DNA of 7,219 nt from Lachnospiraceae bacterium (GCA_024699595.1 JAILPG010000186.1:1-7219); one strand, 5' to 3'. Positions 1-6,252 are shown, counted from the stretch's first letter. The notes: generated from the sequence alone by a model not told the origin. Made by a program: numbers and translations.

Positions 1-1131
1 TGCCTCGTTAAACCTCCTGAACCGGTTCATATCCTTAAATAACAATTGTATACTGTAAGAGAAGTTGCTAAATACACCCGCTTTGTACAGATTGATAACG
101 ATCATTCCTATGGGCACCGCAAGGATAAGTCCAATCGGACCTCCGACCCTGAAACCTACATATAACAGGATTATTGTGGGGATCGGAGCTATTCCCATGC
201 TGTCTCCGACAAATTTGGGCTGTATGAACTGTCTCACGGCCTGAGTTATAGCCCACAGTATCAGTATTCCTGCGCCCATCCTGTAATCCTGCTGTATGAA
301 TTTGATGATCGCCCAGGGCAGCATTACGGTACCGGTACCAAGAAACGGCAGGAAATCAAGCATCGCAATGATTATGCCGATAAGAGGGGCATATTTGGCC
401 TTGAGTATCAGCAGGCCTATCAGAAGCATCACATAGATGACGCCCATTATTTTAAATTGTGCTGCAAAATATGCGCCTACAGCGTTCTTCATGGTCGATA
501 ATACTATCTCGCTTCGCTTCATTATACTTGAGGGAAGAAGCTTCTTTATGGTCGCCTGCATATAATCCCTTTCAGCTATAAAGAGATATGATGCTATGAT
601 TCCCATTATCGTTCCGATGAACACAAGTGCAACGTTGGAGCTGCTTCCCGCTTCCTCGGTCTGCAGCGTTACATTGCTTGCCCCCTGCAGCCAGTTGGTC
701 ACGGATGTACCGAAGTTGTCAAAGAACTGGTTTACCCAGTTTCTTGCAGGCCCCGGAAGTCTGCTTAAATACCCCTGCAGCTCATCCATCGCGCTTCTCA
801 AGGCTGCATTTGTGTTTCTCCAAAGCTCCGGAGCCAGCTCCATAAAGCCTATTATCTCAGCAACGAGCCAGTTGATGATAAGATACAGCACAAAGACTAT
901 TGCTGCCACAACGATTATGATGATTATCGCAGTTCCGGCCTTTCTGTTTACCTTAAGCTTCTTTTCCATGAACCTTACGACCGGATTTGCAATAAGTGCA
1001 ATGATGCCGGCAACAACAAAGGGCATAAAATAAACTATGAGTTTCGGAAGTATCACTATAAAAAAGACGAGCAAAAATGCCATTACTAACAGATTAATCG
1101 TTATCTTCAAGTATTTGGTCGATTTTTTCAT
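1..1131 (-). CDS. AI-2E family transporter, YtvI-like membrane protein (C-terminus cut by window edge)
   Basis: Polytopic inner-membrane protein of the AI-2E transporter family (PF01594 type). 377 codons are visible with no stop. Hydrophobic segments lie near residues 9-30, 32-50, 66-88, 160-185, 225-260 and 285-350, with a soluble stretch at about 90-155 between the third and fourth, as usual in this family. Family hallmarks are the DFLPFLGTGTVMLPW segment (259-273) and QPKFVGD (304-310), followed by a glycine/proline-rich last helix pair. The TGTVMLPW signature resembles the sporulation-associated YtvI branch, but members differ in substrate and the true role is unknown. I chose the ATG at 1131, giving MKKSTKYLK. 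It has AAGGGAGGG just upstream (1141-1149 on the plus strand), and an internal Met at 1083 lacks such a site. The start overlaps the engB end by 38 nt, so translation is probably coupled. At 377 residues the protein is near the family's usual length, so few residues should be missing. Confidence 0.88.
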   Translation of the reverse strand, partial: MKKSTKYLKITINLLVMAFLLVFFIVILPKLIVYFMPFVVAGIIALIANPVVRFMEKKLKVNRKAGTAIIIIIVVAAIVFVLYLIINWLVAEIIGFMELAPELWRNTNAALRSAMDELQGYLSRLPGPARNWVNQFFDNFGTSVTNWLQGASNVTLQTEEAGSSSNVALVFIGTIMGIIASYLFIAERDYMQATIKKLLPSSIMKRSEIVLSTMKNAVGAYFAAQFKIMGVIYVMLLIGLLILKAKYAPLIGIIIAMLDFLPFLGTGTVMLPWAIIKFIQQDYRMGAGILILWAITQAVRQFIQPKFVGDSMGIAPIPTIILLYVGFRVGGPIGLILAVPIGMIVINLYKAGVFSNFSYSIQLLFKDMNRFRRFNEA

Positions 1132-1687
1132 ATATCTCTTCCCTCCCTTCCTTATTAAGTGATGAGAACGGTATGATGACCGTTCCTTCTTTTACATTGA
1201 GAGTATTTTTTATAAGCTTTAACTGCTTATCCTTCATGCTTCTCTTTATCTTGTCGGATTTAGTGGCAATGATGATTGGATCATACCCCTTTGACACGAT
1301 CCAGTCATACATCCTGATATCATTTTCTCCGGGCTCATGCCTGATATCTATGAGCAGAAAGACTGCCTTAAGCATCTTTGAGGTATTTAAATACCTCTCT
1401 ATAAGCTTACCCCACTTTTCCTTCTCCGCTTTGGACACTTTTGCATAGCCATATCCCGGAAGATCCGTAAAATATATGGTGTTATTAATATTGTAATAGT
1501 TTATCGTCTGTGTCTTTCCCGGCACCGATGAGGTTCTCGCAAGAGATTTCCTGTTCATGAGAGCGTTTATTAATGAGGATTTCCCCACGTTGCTCTTTCC
1601 CGCAAAGGCTATCTCCGGAAGTGTATTTTCGGGGAGCCTGCTGGTAACGCCGCAGACCGTTTCCAGACTGACCTGCTTTATCTTCAT
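1094..1687 (-). CDS. engB: Ribosome biogenesis GTP-binding protein EngB/YsxC/YihA
   Basis: Small TRAFAC-class GTPase of 197 residues, the standard length, needed in known bacteria for late assembly of the 50S ribosomal subunit. All G motifs are readable: G1 P-loop GKSNVGKS (30-37), a G2-region threonine in PGKTQTINYY (56-65), G3 DLPGYGYA (75-82), G4 TKSDK (142-146) and G5 SS (175-176). The basic residues after G2 and the YGYA after G3 are typical of the EngB family. The start at 1687 (MKIKQVSLE) is preceded by a modest AGTAGG about 10 nt away. It follows clpX by 70 bp containing a strong hairpin, and its 3' end overlaps the next gene by 38 nt. Expression probably depends on read-through from the clpX side, since I see no convincing promoter in the gap. 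Confidence 0.97.
   Translation of the reverse strand: MKIKQVSLETVCGVTSRLPENTLPEIAFAGKSNVGKSSLINALMNRKSLARTSSVPGKTQTINYYNINNTIYFTDLPGYGYAKVSKAEKEKWGKLIERYLNTSKMLKAVFLLIDIRHEPGENDIRMYDWIVSKGYDPIIIATKSDKIKRSMKDKQLKLIKNTLNVKEGTVIIPFSSLNKEGREEIYEKIDQILEDND
1141..1149 (-). promoter_or_regulatory. Shine-Dalgarno site for the AI-2E family gene, inside engB
   Basis: The minus strand reads AAGGGAGGG, 9 nt before the ATG at 1131. It lies within the last codons of engB and decides the upstream start over the internal ATG at 1083. Confidence 0.6.
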
Positions 1688-1710
1688 TTATTAAATACCT
1701 ACTGTTATAA

Positions 1711-1741
1711 ATGCCGCCATGAAATGGCGGCATCTTTTTTT
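1711..1741 (+). terminator. Intrinsic-terminator-like hairpin, T tract on the plus strand
   Basis: Perfect 10-bp stem ATGCCGCCAT / ATGGCGGCAT with a GAA loop (1711-1733), followed by C and seven T (1735-1741). Read on the plus strand this is a textbook Rho-independent terminator, yet no plus-strand gene ends here. On the minus strand the stem is preceded by seven A and followed only by TTATAAC, so it would be a weak terminator or an RNA-processing or stabilising hairpin between clpX and engB. Confidence 0.7.
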
Positions 1742-1757
1742 GCATGGACACTTGTTA

Positions 1758-3026
1758 TTAATTTGCTTCCTTCAGGTTCCCTTCGCCTTTTCTGATAATG
1801 ATCGGTTCACTCTTTCCGTCAACCGCTGCCTTGGTCACGACAACCGATTCGATCGTATCATCAGAAGGTATCTCAAACATCAGATCCATCATTACATTTT
1901 CCATTATGGACCTGAGTCCTCTGGCTCCCGTCTTTTTTTCATAAGCAAGGCGGGCTATCTCGTTAATGGCGTCTTCCTCGAATGAAAGCTTTACACCGTC
2001 AAGCTCAAACAGCCTCTTGTACTGCTTGGTAATAGCATTTCTCGGCTCCTTCAATATCCTTACAAGAGCTTCTTCATCCAGGCCTTCCAAAGATACGCAT
2101 ATCGGAACTCTTCCGACAAACTCCGGGATCATTCCGAATTTGATCAGGTCTTCAGGCTGTACCTGTGCAAACAGTGTGCTTAAGTCCTGCTCGTTCTTGG
2201 TCTTTATCTCGGCGTTAAAGCCTATCGACTTTCTGTCAAGTCTCGTCTCTACTATCTTTTCAAGTCCGTCAAAGGCTCCACCGCAGATAAAGAGTATGTT
2301 GGTGGTATCTATCTGTATAAGCTCCTGATGAGGATGCTTTCTGCCGCCCTGCGGAGGTACCGATGCATTGGTCCCTTCTATGAGCTTTAAAAGCGCCTGC
2401 TGGACACCCTCGCCCGATACATCTCTTGTTATCGACACATTCTCCGATTTTTTGGTTATCTTGTCGATCTCGTCTATGTATACGATCCCGAGCTGGGCTC
2501 TTTCCACATTAAAATCAGCAGCCTGTATCAGCTTTAACAGGATGTTCTCAACATCCTCGCCCACATAACCTGCCTCGGTAAGTGTCGTGGCATCAGCTAT
2601 GGCAAAGGGCACGTTAATGATCTTTGCAAGAGTCTGGGCAAGCAGCGTCTTTCCCGAACCTGTGGGGCCGAGCATTATGATATTGCTCTTCTGCAGCTCC
2701 ACATCGGAATTCCTGTTGTTTGATGTGACTCTTTTATAATGATTGTAGACAGATACCGCAAGAACCTTCTTTGCCGCTTCCTGTCCCACCACGTTCTCAT
2801 CAAGGAAATTCTTTATCTCTACGGGCTTTAGCAGATTGATGTCAAGCTCGTTTGTTTCCGGCTCTTCAAAATTATCAAGCTCATCCTCTATGATATCGGC
2901 ACATATAGCCACGCACTCGTCGCAGATATATATCCCTCCGGGGCCGGATATCAGTTTTCTAGCATAATTCTGGGATTTGCCGCAGAAAGAGCAGCATATC
3001 TCCTTACCGTCTTTTTTACCAGCCAT
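1758..3026 (-). CDS. clpX: ATP-dependent Clp protease ATP-binding subunit ClpX
   Basis: AAA+ hexameric unfoldase that recognises substrates, unfolds them and feeds them into ClpP in the cytoplasm. At 422 residues it is of normal length. The N-terminal C4 zinc domain uses Cys12, Cys15, Cys35 and Cys38. The AAA+ core shows Walker A GPTGSGKT (120-127), pore-1 loop GYVG (153-156), Walker B IVYIDE (181-186), the RKH pore motif (229-231), the ClpP-docking IGF loop (268-270), arginine finger R306 in PEFVGR, and sensor-2 GAR (367-369). The start lies 3 nt after the clpP stop, and its Shine-Dalgarno (AGGGA) is inside the clpP 3' end, so the two genes are translationally coupled. The gene ends in tandem TAA TAA stops. 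No missing key residue was found. Confidence 0.99.
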   Translation of the reverse strand: MAGKKDGKEICCSFCGKSQNYARKLISGPGGIYICDECVAICADIIEDELDNFEEPETNELDINLLKPVEIKNFLDENVVGQEAAKKVLAVSVYNHYKRVTSNNRNSDVELQKSNIIMLGPTGSGKTLLAQTLAKIINVPFAIADATTLTEAGYVGEDVENILLKLIQAADFNVERAQLGIVYIDEIDKITKKSENVSITRDVSGEGVQQALLKLIEGTNASVPPQGGRKHPHQELIQIDTTNILFICGGAFDGLEKIVETRLDRKSIGFNAEIKTKNEQDLSTLFAQVQPEDLIKFGMIPEFVGRVPICVSLEGLDEEALVRILKEPRNAITKQYKRLFELDGVKLSFEEDAINEIARLAYEKKTGARGLRSIMENVMMDLMFEIPSDDTIESVVVTKAAVDGKSEPIIIRKGEGNLKEAN

Positions 3027-3029
3027 GTC

Positions 3030-3614
3030 TTATTCCCTGTTAGTGATTATCTTGTCAATGAGGCCATACTCCAGAGCTTCCTCTGCAGTCATCCAGTTAT
3101 CTCTCTCGGTATCTCTTGCGATCTCCTCGATCGGGCGTCCCGTGTTTTCAGCAAGGATCCTGTTGAGATTCTGCTTGGTCCTTAATATCTGCTTGGCAGC
3201 TATCTCGATCTCGGTAGCCTGACCCTTTGCTCCTCCGAGGGGCTGATGGATCATTACCTCGGCATTGGGAAGCGCAAATCTCTTGCCCTTCTGTCCGCCC
3301 GCAAGCAGGAAGGCTCCCATGGAAGCAGCCATTCCCATACAGTAAGTGGCAACATCGCATTTTACGTAATGCATGGTATCGTATATCGCATATCCGTCGG
3401 ATACCGATCCGCCGGGCGAGTTGATATAAAAATGTATGTCCTTGTCAGGATCCTCTGCCTCAAGAAACATCATCTGTGCCACTATGAGGCTTGAAGTGGT
3501 CGGATTGACCTCCTCACCGAGGAATACGATCCTTTCCTTTAAAAGCCTTGAGAAGATATCATACGAACGCTCTCCTCTGCTCGTCTGTTCTATGACATAA
3601 GGTACCAAACTCAT
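3030..3614 (-). CDS. clpP: ATP-dependent Clp protease proteolytic subunit ClpP
   Basis: Serine peptidase that forms the tetradecameric barrel of ClpXP, a cytoplasmic protein quality-control protease. At 194 residues it has the usual length. The catalytic triad is visible as Ser98 in GMAASMGA, His123 in MIHQP and Asp172 in RDNWM. The oxyanion/handle region INSPGGSV is at 64-71. The N-terminus [16 protein letters not shown] is the typical processed-loop sequence that contacts ClpX. The start at 3614 is preceded by AAGGGAG about 9 nt away. It sits 23 bp after tig and 3 bp before clpX, so it is clearly part of one operon. All motifs are intact and I consider the identification certain. Confidence 0.99.
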   Translation of the reverse strand: MSLVPYVIEQTSRGERSYDIFSRLLKERIVFLGEEVNPTTSSLIVAQMMFLEAEDPDKDIHFYINSPGGSVSDGYAIYDTMHYVKCDVATYCMGMAASMGAFLLAGGQKGKRFALPNAEVMIHQPLGGAKGQATEIEIAAKQILRTKQNLNRILAENTGRPIEEIARDTERDNWMTAEEALEYGLIDKIITNRE

Positions 3615-3637
3615 AAGTCATTACTCCCTTCCGGATA

Positions 3638-4927
3638 TTATTTTTCCTTTGCCGAATCCACGATAAAATCAACTGCCTTCTGGATCTTTATATCCTTCTC
3701 GATCCCTTCTCTGGAACCCTCGTCCATAAGGCCCTTAAGCTTGTCAAGCTCCATATCGTATTCTGAAGCCATCTTTTCAAGCTCTGCCTCATACTCCTCA
3801 TCGGTGACCTTGAAATCCTCAGCATCTACTATCGCTTCGAGTACAAGAGAAGTCTCAATCCTCTTTACTGCCTGCGGTCTTATCTGCTCAGTGAACTTGT
3901 CCATGTCAAGATTTGTGAACATGAAATACTGATCAAGTGAAAGACCCTGCTGCTTAAGCCTCTGGGAGTAATCGGATATCATGCGCCTTGTATGCTCATC
4001 GATCATCGCATCGGGAATATCCATTTTGGAATCCTTTACGATCGCTTCTATTACCTTGTCTTCCTTTTCCCTCTTGGCGTTCTCGGCTTTTCTCTCCTCT
4101 AGCTGCTTCCTTACGGAATCCTTGTACTCGGCAACTGTCTCGTAATCGGATACTTCGCTTGCAAACTCGTCATCAAGATCGGGAAGCTCTTTTTCCTTGA
4201 TCTCCCTTACTGTAACCTTGAATACGGCATCCTTGCCCTTCAGATCCTCTGCCTGGTAATCCTCGGGGAAGGTAACGTTTATTTCCTTTTCCTCATCTAT
4301 ATTTGCACCGATGAGCTGCTCTTCAAATCCGGGGATAAACGAATGGGATCCAATGGTGAGCGGATGATTCTCTCCCTTTCCGCCCTCAAAAGGTACACCG
4401 TCCAAAAAGCCTTCAAAATCGATTATCGTCATGTCGCCGTCCTTAACGGGTCTGTCCTCAACCGATATGGTACGTGCATTTCTGTCTCTCTCGGCATTTA
4501 TCTCCTTCTCGACCTCTTCATCGGTTACAGCCGTGTCTATTTTGTCGATCTTGACGCCCTTGTATTTTCCAAGCTCCACCTCGGGCTTAAGAGCAACCTT
4601 TGCAGTAAAAATGAACGGTTTTCCCTTCTCAAGCTGGGTGATATCGATATCAGGCCTTGATACGACCTCAAGCTCTTTATTATCGTCAAGCTCTTTGCGA
4701 AGCCCCACCTCTATGAGCTCATCCGCTGCATCATTATAGAAGACCTCGGGGCCGTACATCTTCTCGATCATTGCCCTCGTAGCCTTGCCTTTTCTGAAGC
4801 CCGGGATATTGAATCTGTTTTTATTCTTCCTGAAAGCATTGTTTAATGCATTTTCAACCTCTTCAACAGGCACCTCTATGGTAAGATTTGCCATATTGTG
4901 TTCCAATTTTTCTACCTGTAGACTCAT
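3638..4927 (-). CDS. tig: Trigger factor (ribosome-bound chaperone and peptidyl-prolyl isomerase)
   Basis: Chaperone that docks at the ribosomal exit tunnel, shields nascent chains and carries a prolyl isomerase domain. It is 429 residues, normal for the family. The N-terminal ribosome-binding domain has the signature GFRKGK (43-48) that contacts the large subunit. The FKBP-type domain runs roughly 161-245 (VKDGD, IDFEGFLDG, IPGFEEQLIG). The rest is the acidic/basic helical C-terminal substrate-cradling domain. The start at 4927 (MSLQVEKLE) is preceded by GGAGG about 11 nt away. It is the first gene of the minus-strand operon, with a sigma-A promoter about 60-90 bp upstream and a palindrome in the presumed leader. 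Many related bacteria have the same tig-clpP-clpX order. Confidence 0.99.
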   Translation of the reverse strand: MSLQVEKLEHNMANLTIEVPVEEVENALNNAFRKNKNRFNIPGFRKGKATRAMIEKMYGPEVFYNDAADELIEVGLRKELDDNKELEVVSRPDIDITQLEKGKPFIFTAKVALKPEVELGKYKGVKIDKIDTAVTDEEVEKEINAERDRNARTISVEDRPVKDGDMTIIDFEGFLDGVPFEGGKGENHPLTIGSHSFIPGFEEQLIGANIDEEKEINVTFPEDYQAEDLKGKDAVFKVTVREIKEKELPDLDDEFASEVSDYETVAEYKDSVRKQLEERKAENAKREKEDKVIEAIVKDSKMDIPDAMIDEHTRRMISDYSQRLKQQGLSLDQYFMFTNLDMDKFTEQIRPQAVKRIETSLVLEAIVDAEDFKVTDEEYEAELEKMASEYDMELDKLKGLMDEGSREGIEKDIKIQKAVDFIVDSAKEK

Positions 4928-4952
4928 CTAAGTAACTTCCTCCGTATTCTCT

Positions 4953-4973
4953 ATGATGTCACCGTGACATCAT
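4953..4973. promoter_or_regulatory. Perfect palindrome in the tig leader, candidate operator
   Basis: ATGATGTCAC and GTGACATCAT are perfect 10-bp arms around a single central C. The element lies about 11 to 31 nt downstream of the predicted tig transcription start and just before the Shine-Dalgarno. Such a symmetric site is typical of a dimeric repressor. It can also fold as an 8-bp RNA stem with a 5-nt loop. It does not match the CtsR heptad repeat (GGTCAAA) or the HrcA CIRCE element that often control clp genes, so the regulator is unknown. Confidence 0.5.
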
Positions 4974-4990
4974 TGTATAAACAACTTAAG

Positions 4991-5020
4991 ATTCTACCAT
5001 ATTCCGCGAAAAAGTGTCAA
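4991..5020 (-). promoter_or_regulatory. Sigma-A type promoter for the tig-clpP-clpX operon
   Basis: On the minus strand the -35 is TTGACA (plus coordinates 5015-5020). An 18-nt spacer follows, then TAGAAT as -10 (4991-4996), preceded by TGG, an extended -10 feature. The predicted start is near 4984, giving a leader of about 57 nt before tig. Confidence 0.75.
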
Positions 5021-5035
5021 TGAAACAGGCACTTT
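5009..5035. repeat. Inverted repeat overlapping the tig -35 region
   Basis: AAAAAGTGTC is followed, after the 7-nt spacer AATGAAA plus CA, by GGCACTTTTT. The arms pair over 10 positions with one G-T mismatch/wobble. The left arm includes the -35 hexamer of the tig promoter. It could be a second operator or a coincidental A/T-flanked repeat. T runs lie within the stem rather than after it, so a terminator is unlikely. Confidence 0.35.
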
Positions 5036-5047
5036 TTATGCTTATTT

Positions 5048-5069
5048 TATACTATTTTTATGTTATCAT
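5048..5069 (+). promoter_or_regulatory. Tentative -10 region for the DJ-1 family gene
   Basis: Two -10-like hexamers lie upstream of the gene: TATACT (5048-5053) and TATCAT (5064-5069), the latter preceded by TGT as in an extended -10. Neither has a recognisable -35 at 16-18 bp, so the exact promoter is undecided. The two genes are divergent, so a plus-strand promoter must lie in this 192-bp gap or read in from elsewhere. Confidence 0.3.
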
Positions 5070-5107
5070 TGAGAAGTAAATTAAAAAAATGAAAACAGCA
5101 TAACAGC

Positions 5108-5114
5108 AGGAGGT
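5108..5114 (+). promoter_or_regulatory. Strong Shine-Dalgarno of the DJ-1 family gene
   Basis: AGGAGGT, 5 nt before the ATG at 5120, fixes the start codon. Confidence 0.8.
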
Positions 5115-5119
5115 ATTCA

Positions 5120-5683
5120 ATGGACAGAACATGTTATGTATTTTTGGCGGAAGGATTTGAGGAGATAGAAGCTCTTACTGTAGTCGATCTGTTAAGGAGA
5201 GCCGGGATCAAGTGCACCACCGTATCGATAAACGACGCCGATCAGATAACGGGATCCCACAGCATCACCGTCGCCTGTGATGCGCATATTTCCGATATTA
5301 ACATTGAAGGTGAGGACGTACTCATCCTTCCCGGCGGGATGCCCGGCACATCAAATCTTGCAGCCTGTGAGACGCTTTCGGATATGCTTATAAAGGCAAA
5401 TGAAAACAAGCAGATGATCTGTGCGATCTGCGCGGCTCCCACTGTTTTAGGCGGGCTAAAGCTGTTGGACGGGAAAAAGGCAACCTGTTATCCGGGATGT
5501 GAGGACCGTGTGGGCAAGGCCATCTGTGTAGAGGATGAAGTGGTAACCGACGGTAACATAACTACGTCCAGAGGAATGGGCACTGCAATACCTTTTGGGA
5601 TAGAACTGATAAGACTTCTCATAAATGATTATGAAGCTCTTGCCATGGAAAACAAAATCGTATATAAATCATCAAATTCATGA
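5120..5683 (+). CDS. DJ-1/PfpI (ThiJ) family protein
   Basis: Single-domain flavodoxin-like protein of 187 residues, the usual size for the DJ-1/YajL branch. Visible family marks are AEGFEEIEA (10-18), with Glu17 aligned to human DJ-1 Glu18; LPGGMPG (70-76); the nucleophile elbow AICAAP with Cys104, equivalent to DJ-1 Cys106; and TSRGMGTA near the C-terminus. Known relatives act on methylglyoxal/glyoxal or serve as oxidative-stress protectors, and a protein deglycase role is debated. The motif order fits DJ-1 better than PfpI proteases, because the catalytic His of PfpI type is not evident after Cys104 (here AAP). The substrate cannot be read from sequence. It is transcribed divergently from tig, and the long region after it contains no clear same-operon partner. 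Confidence 0.93.
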   Translation: MDRTCYVFLAEGFEEIEALTVVDLLRRAGIKCTTVSINDADQITGSHSITVACDAHISDINIEGEDVLILPGGMPGTSNLAACETLSDMLIKANENKQMICAICAAPTVLGGLKLLDGKKATCYPGCEDRVGKAICVEDEVVTDGNITTSRGMGTAIPFGIELIRLLINDYEALAMENKIVYKSSNS

Positions 5684-5685
5684 TA

Positions 5686-5802
5686 TTAATTCTGAGACCG
5701 CTGCGACTGACCGGGTCAAATGTGTGGACTGACCCGTCAGGTCATAATTGCAAAGTTACTGTAATCATGCGGGATATCAGGCAAATACCATTTCAGAATT
5801 AA
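5686..5802. repeat. Long-range inverted repeat downstream of the DJ-1 family gene
   Basis: TTAATTCTGA (5686-5695) and TCAGAATTAA (5793-5802) are perfectly complementary 10-bp arms 97 bp apart. They enclose the stem-loop at 5707-5740. A second pair, GTTACT-GTA-ATCAT (5755-5768) and ATGATAGTAAC (5803-5813), straddles the right arm and would be an alternative or pseudoknotted pairing. Confidence 0.45.
5707..5740 (+). terminator. Possible terminator hairpin of the DJ-1 family gene
   Basis: CTGACCGGGTCA (5707-5718) pairs with TGACCCGTCAG (5730-5740) over 11 bp with one bulged C and an 11-nt loop, 23 nt after the stop codon. The tail is GTCATAATTG rather than a run of T. It is therefore a weak intrinsic terminator candidate, or an RNA-stabilising stem. 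Confidence 0.4.
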
Positions 5803-5804
5803 AT

Positions 5805-5952
5805 GATAGTAACGTTGTATATCAATGTTCCGTATTTATGTTATATAACATTGTTGTTATAACAAAATAATCATTACAGCGTTACATATCCATGTTATAT
5901 AATGTTGTTATGTATGGAAAAGATTAGATATCGATGTTATATATCATTGATA
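5805..5952 (-). repeat. Left array of degenerate 13-bp AT-rich repeats (minus orientation)
   Basis: Read on the minus strand, this stretch breaks into units close to TAACATYRATATR. Examples are TAACATCGATATC (5927-5939), TAACAACATTATA (5898-5910), TAACATGGATATG (5885-5897) and TAACATAAATACG (5831-5843). The phase is less regular than in the right array: a 3-nt and a 2-nt slip and several poor units are present. The consensus is the same as at 6008-6124 but on the opposite strand. No gene is supported here. Confidence 0.6.
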
Positions 5953-5974
5953 TTTTATTCTGTAAGTTTACATA

Positions 5975-6005
5975 ATTGCAGGATTCTAAGCCTCTTTCCT
6001 GCAAT
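5975..6005. repeat. Hairpin at the switch point between the two 13-bp repeat arrays
   Basis: ATTGCAGGA (5975-5983) and TCCTGCAAT (5997-6005) form a perfect 9-bp stem with a 13-nt loop. Neither side carries a T tract, so it does not look like a terminator. The repeat units point away from it on both sides. A further imperfect inverted pair flanks it: 5875-5898 against 6007-6030, 20 of 24 positions complementary. Confidence 0.6.
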
Positions 6006-6007
6006 AA

Positions 6008-6124
6008 TAACATCATTATGTAACGCTGTTGTATAACGTCTATATGTAACATCATTATATATCATTGTTGCATATCATCATTATGTAACATCGCTATATA
6101 ACGTTGATGCATAACATCAATATC
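6008..6124 (+). repeat. Right array: nine in-phase degenerate 13-bp tandem repeats
   Basis: Nine consecutive 13-bp units without any phase slip. The first is TAACATCATTATG, the second TAACGCTGTTGTA, the fourth TAACATCATTATA and the ninth TAACATCAATATC. By my count T1, A2, C4 and T10 are invariant, and the consensus is TAACRTYRWTRYR. Most substitutions at positions 5, 6, 7, 11 and 12 are transitions. Units 2, 5 and 8 resemble each other, so there is a higher-order period of 39 bp: 30/39 and 31/39 identities between adjacent 39-mers. The array ends about 150 bp before the CYTH gene and carries in-phase stop codons, so it is not coding. Confidence 0.8.
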
Positions 6125-6147
6125 TATAGGTTGTACAGAGCCGAAAA

Positions 6148-6168
6148 GAGGACACAAGTGGAAAATCC
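6148..6168 (+). repeat. First copy of a GAGGAC/GTGGAAA/TCC hairpin motif
   Basis: GAGGAC, four bases, then GTGGAAA and TCC, within 21 nt. The flanks AGGA and TCCT can pair around the loop. A second version lies at 6220-6240. Confidence 0.35.
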
Positions 6169-6188
6169 TGTCAGATGTTTCTTCACTG

Positions 6189-6240
6189 CCCTCGCGGTCC
6201 CGGACATAAAAATAAAAGCGAGGACCTGTGGAAACGGTCC
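6189..6240 (+). promoter_or_regulatory. Candidate structured leader of the CYTH gene
   Basis: CCTCGC (6190-6195) can pair with GCGAGG (6218-6223), and GGACC (6222-6226) can pair with GGTCC (6236-6240). The two stems share bases, so they are mutually exclusive. GGTCC at 6196-6200 offers a further partner for GGACC. The second GAGGAC/GTGGAAA/TCC copy (6220-6240) lies within this element. There is no T tract before the gene, so control, if any, would be at translation: the Shine-Dalgarno starts 13 nt later. It matches no riboswitch class that I recognise. Confidence 0.3.
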
Positions 6241-6252
6241 GATCATTTCATC

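Noticed and set aside
596..1033. 145-codon plus-strand open frame
   Set aside because: It lies antisense to the AI-2E family gene, whose translation gives clear family motifs. The plus-strand frame is a shadow with hydrophobic bias from the membrane-protein codons.
1966..2328. 120-codon plus-strand open frame
   Set aside because: Antisense shadow of clpX, serine/leucine-rich, with no ribosome-binding site.
4343..4660. 105-codon plus-strand open frame within tig
   Set aside because: Antisense to the FKBP-domain region of trigger factor; no start signal and no recognisable motif.
5714..5720. CtsR-like heptad GGTCAAA
   Set aside because: Only one heptad, no tandem partner at 3-nt spacing, and it lies inside a hairpin after the DJ-1 gene rather than upstream of a clp gene.
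5805..6124. CRISPR array
   Set aside because: Units are 13 bp, directly adjacent with no spacers, degenerate, and no cas gene is near.
5805..6124. Plasmid-type iteron replication origin
   Set aside because: Repeats resemble iterons in form only. The flanks are chromosomal housekeeping genes and no rep gene is present in the window.
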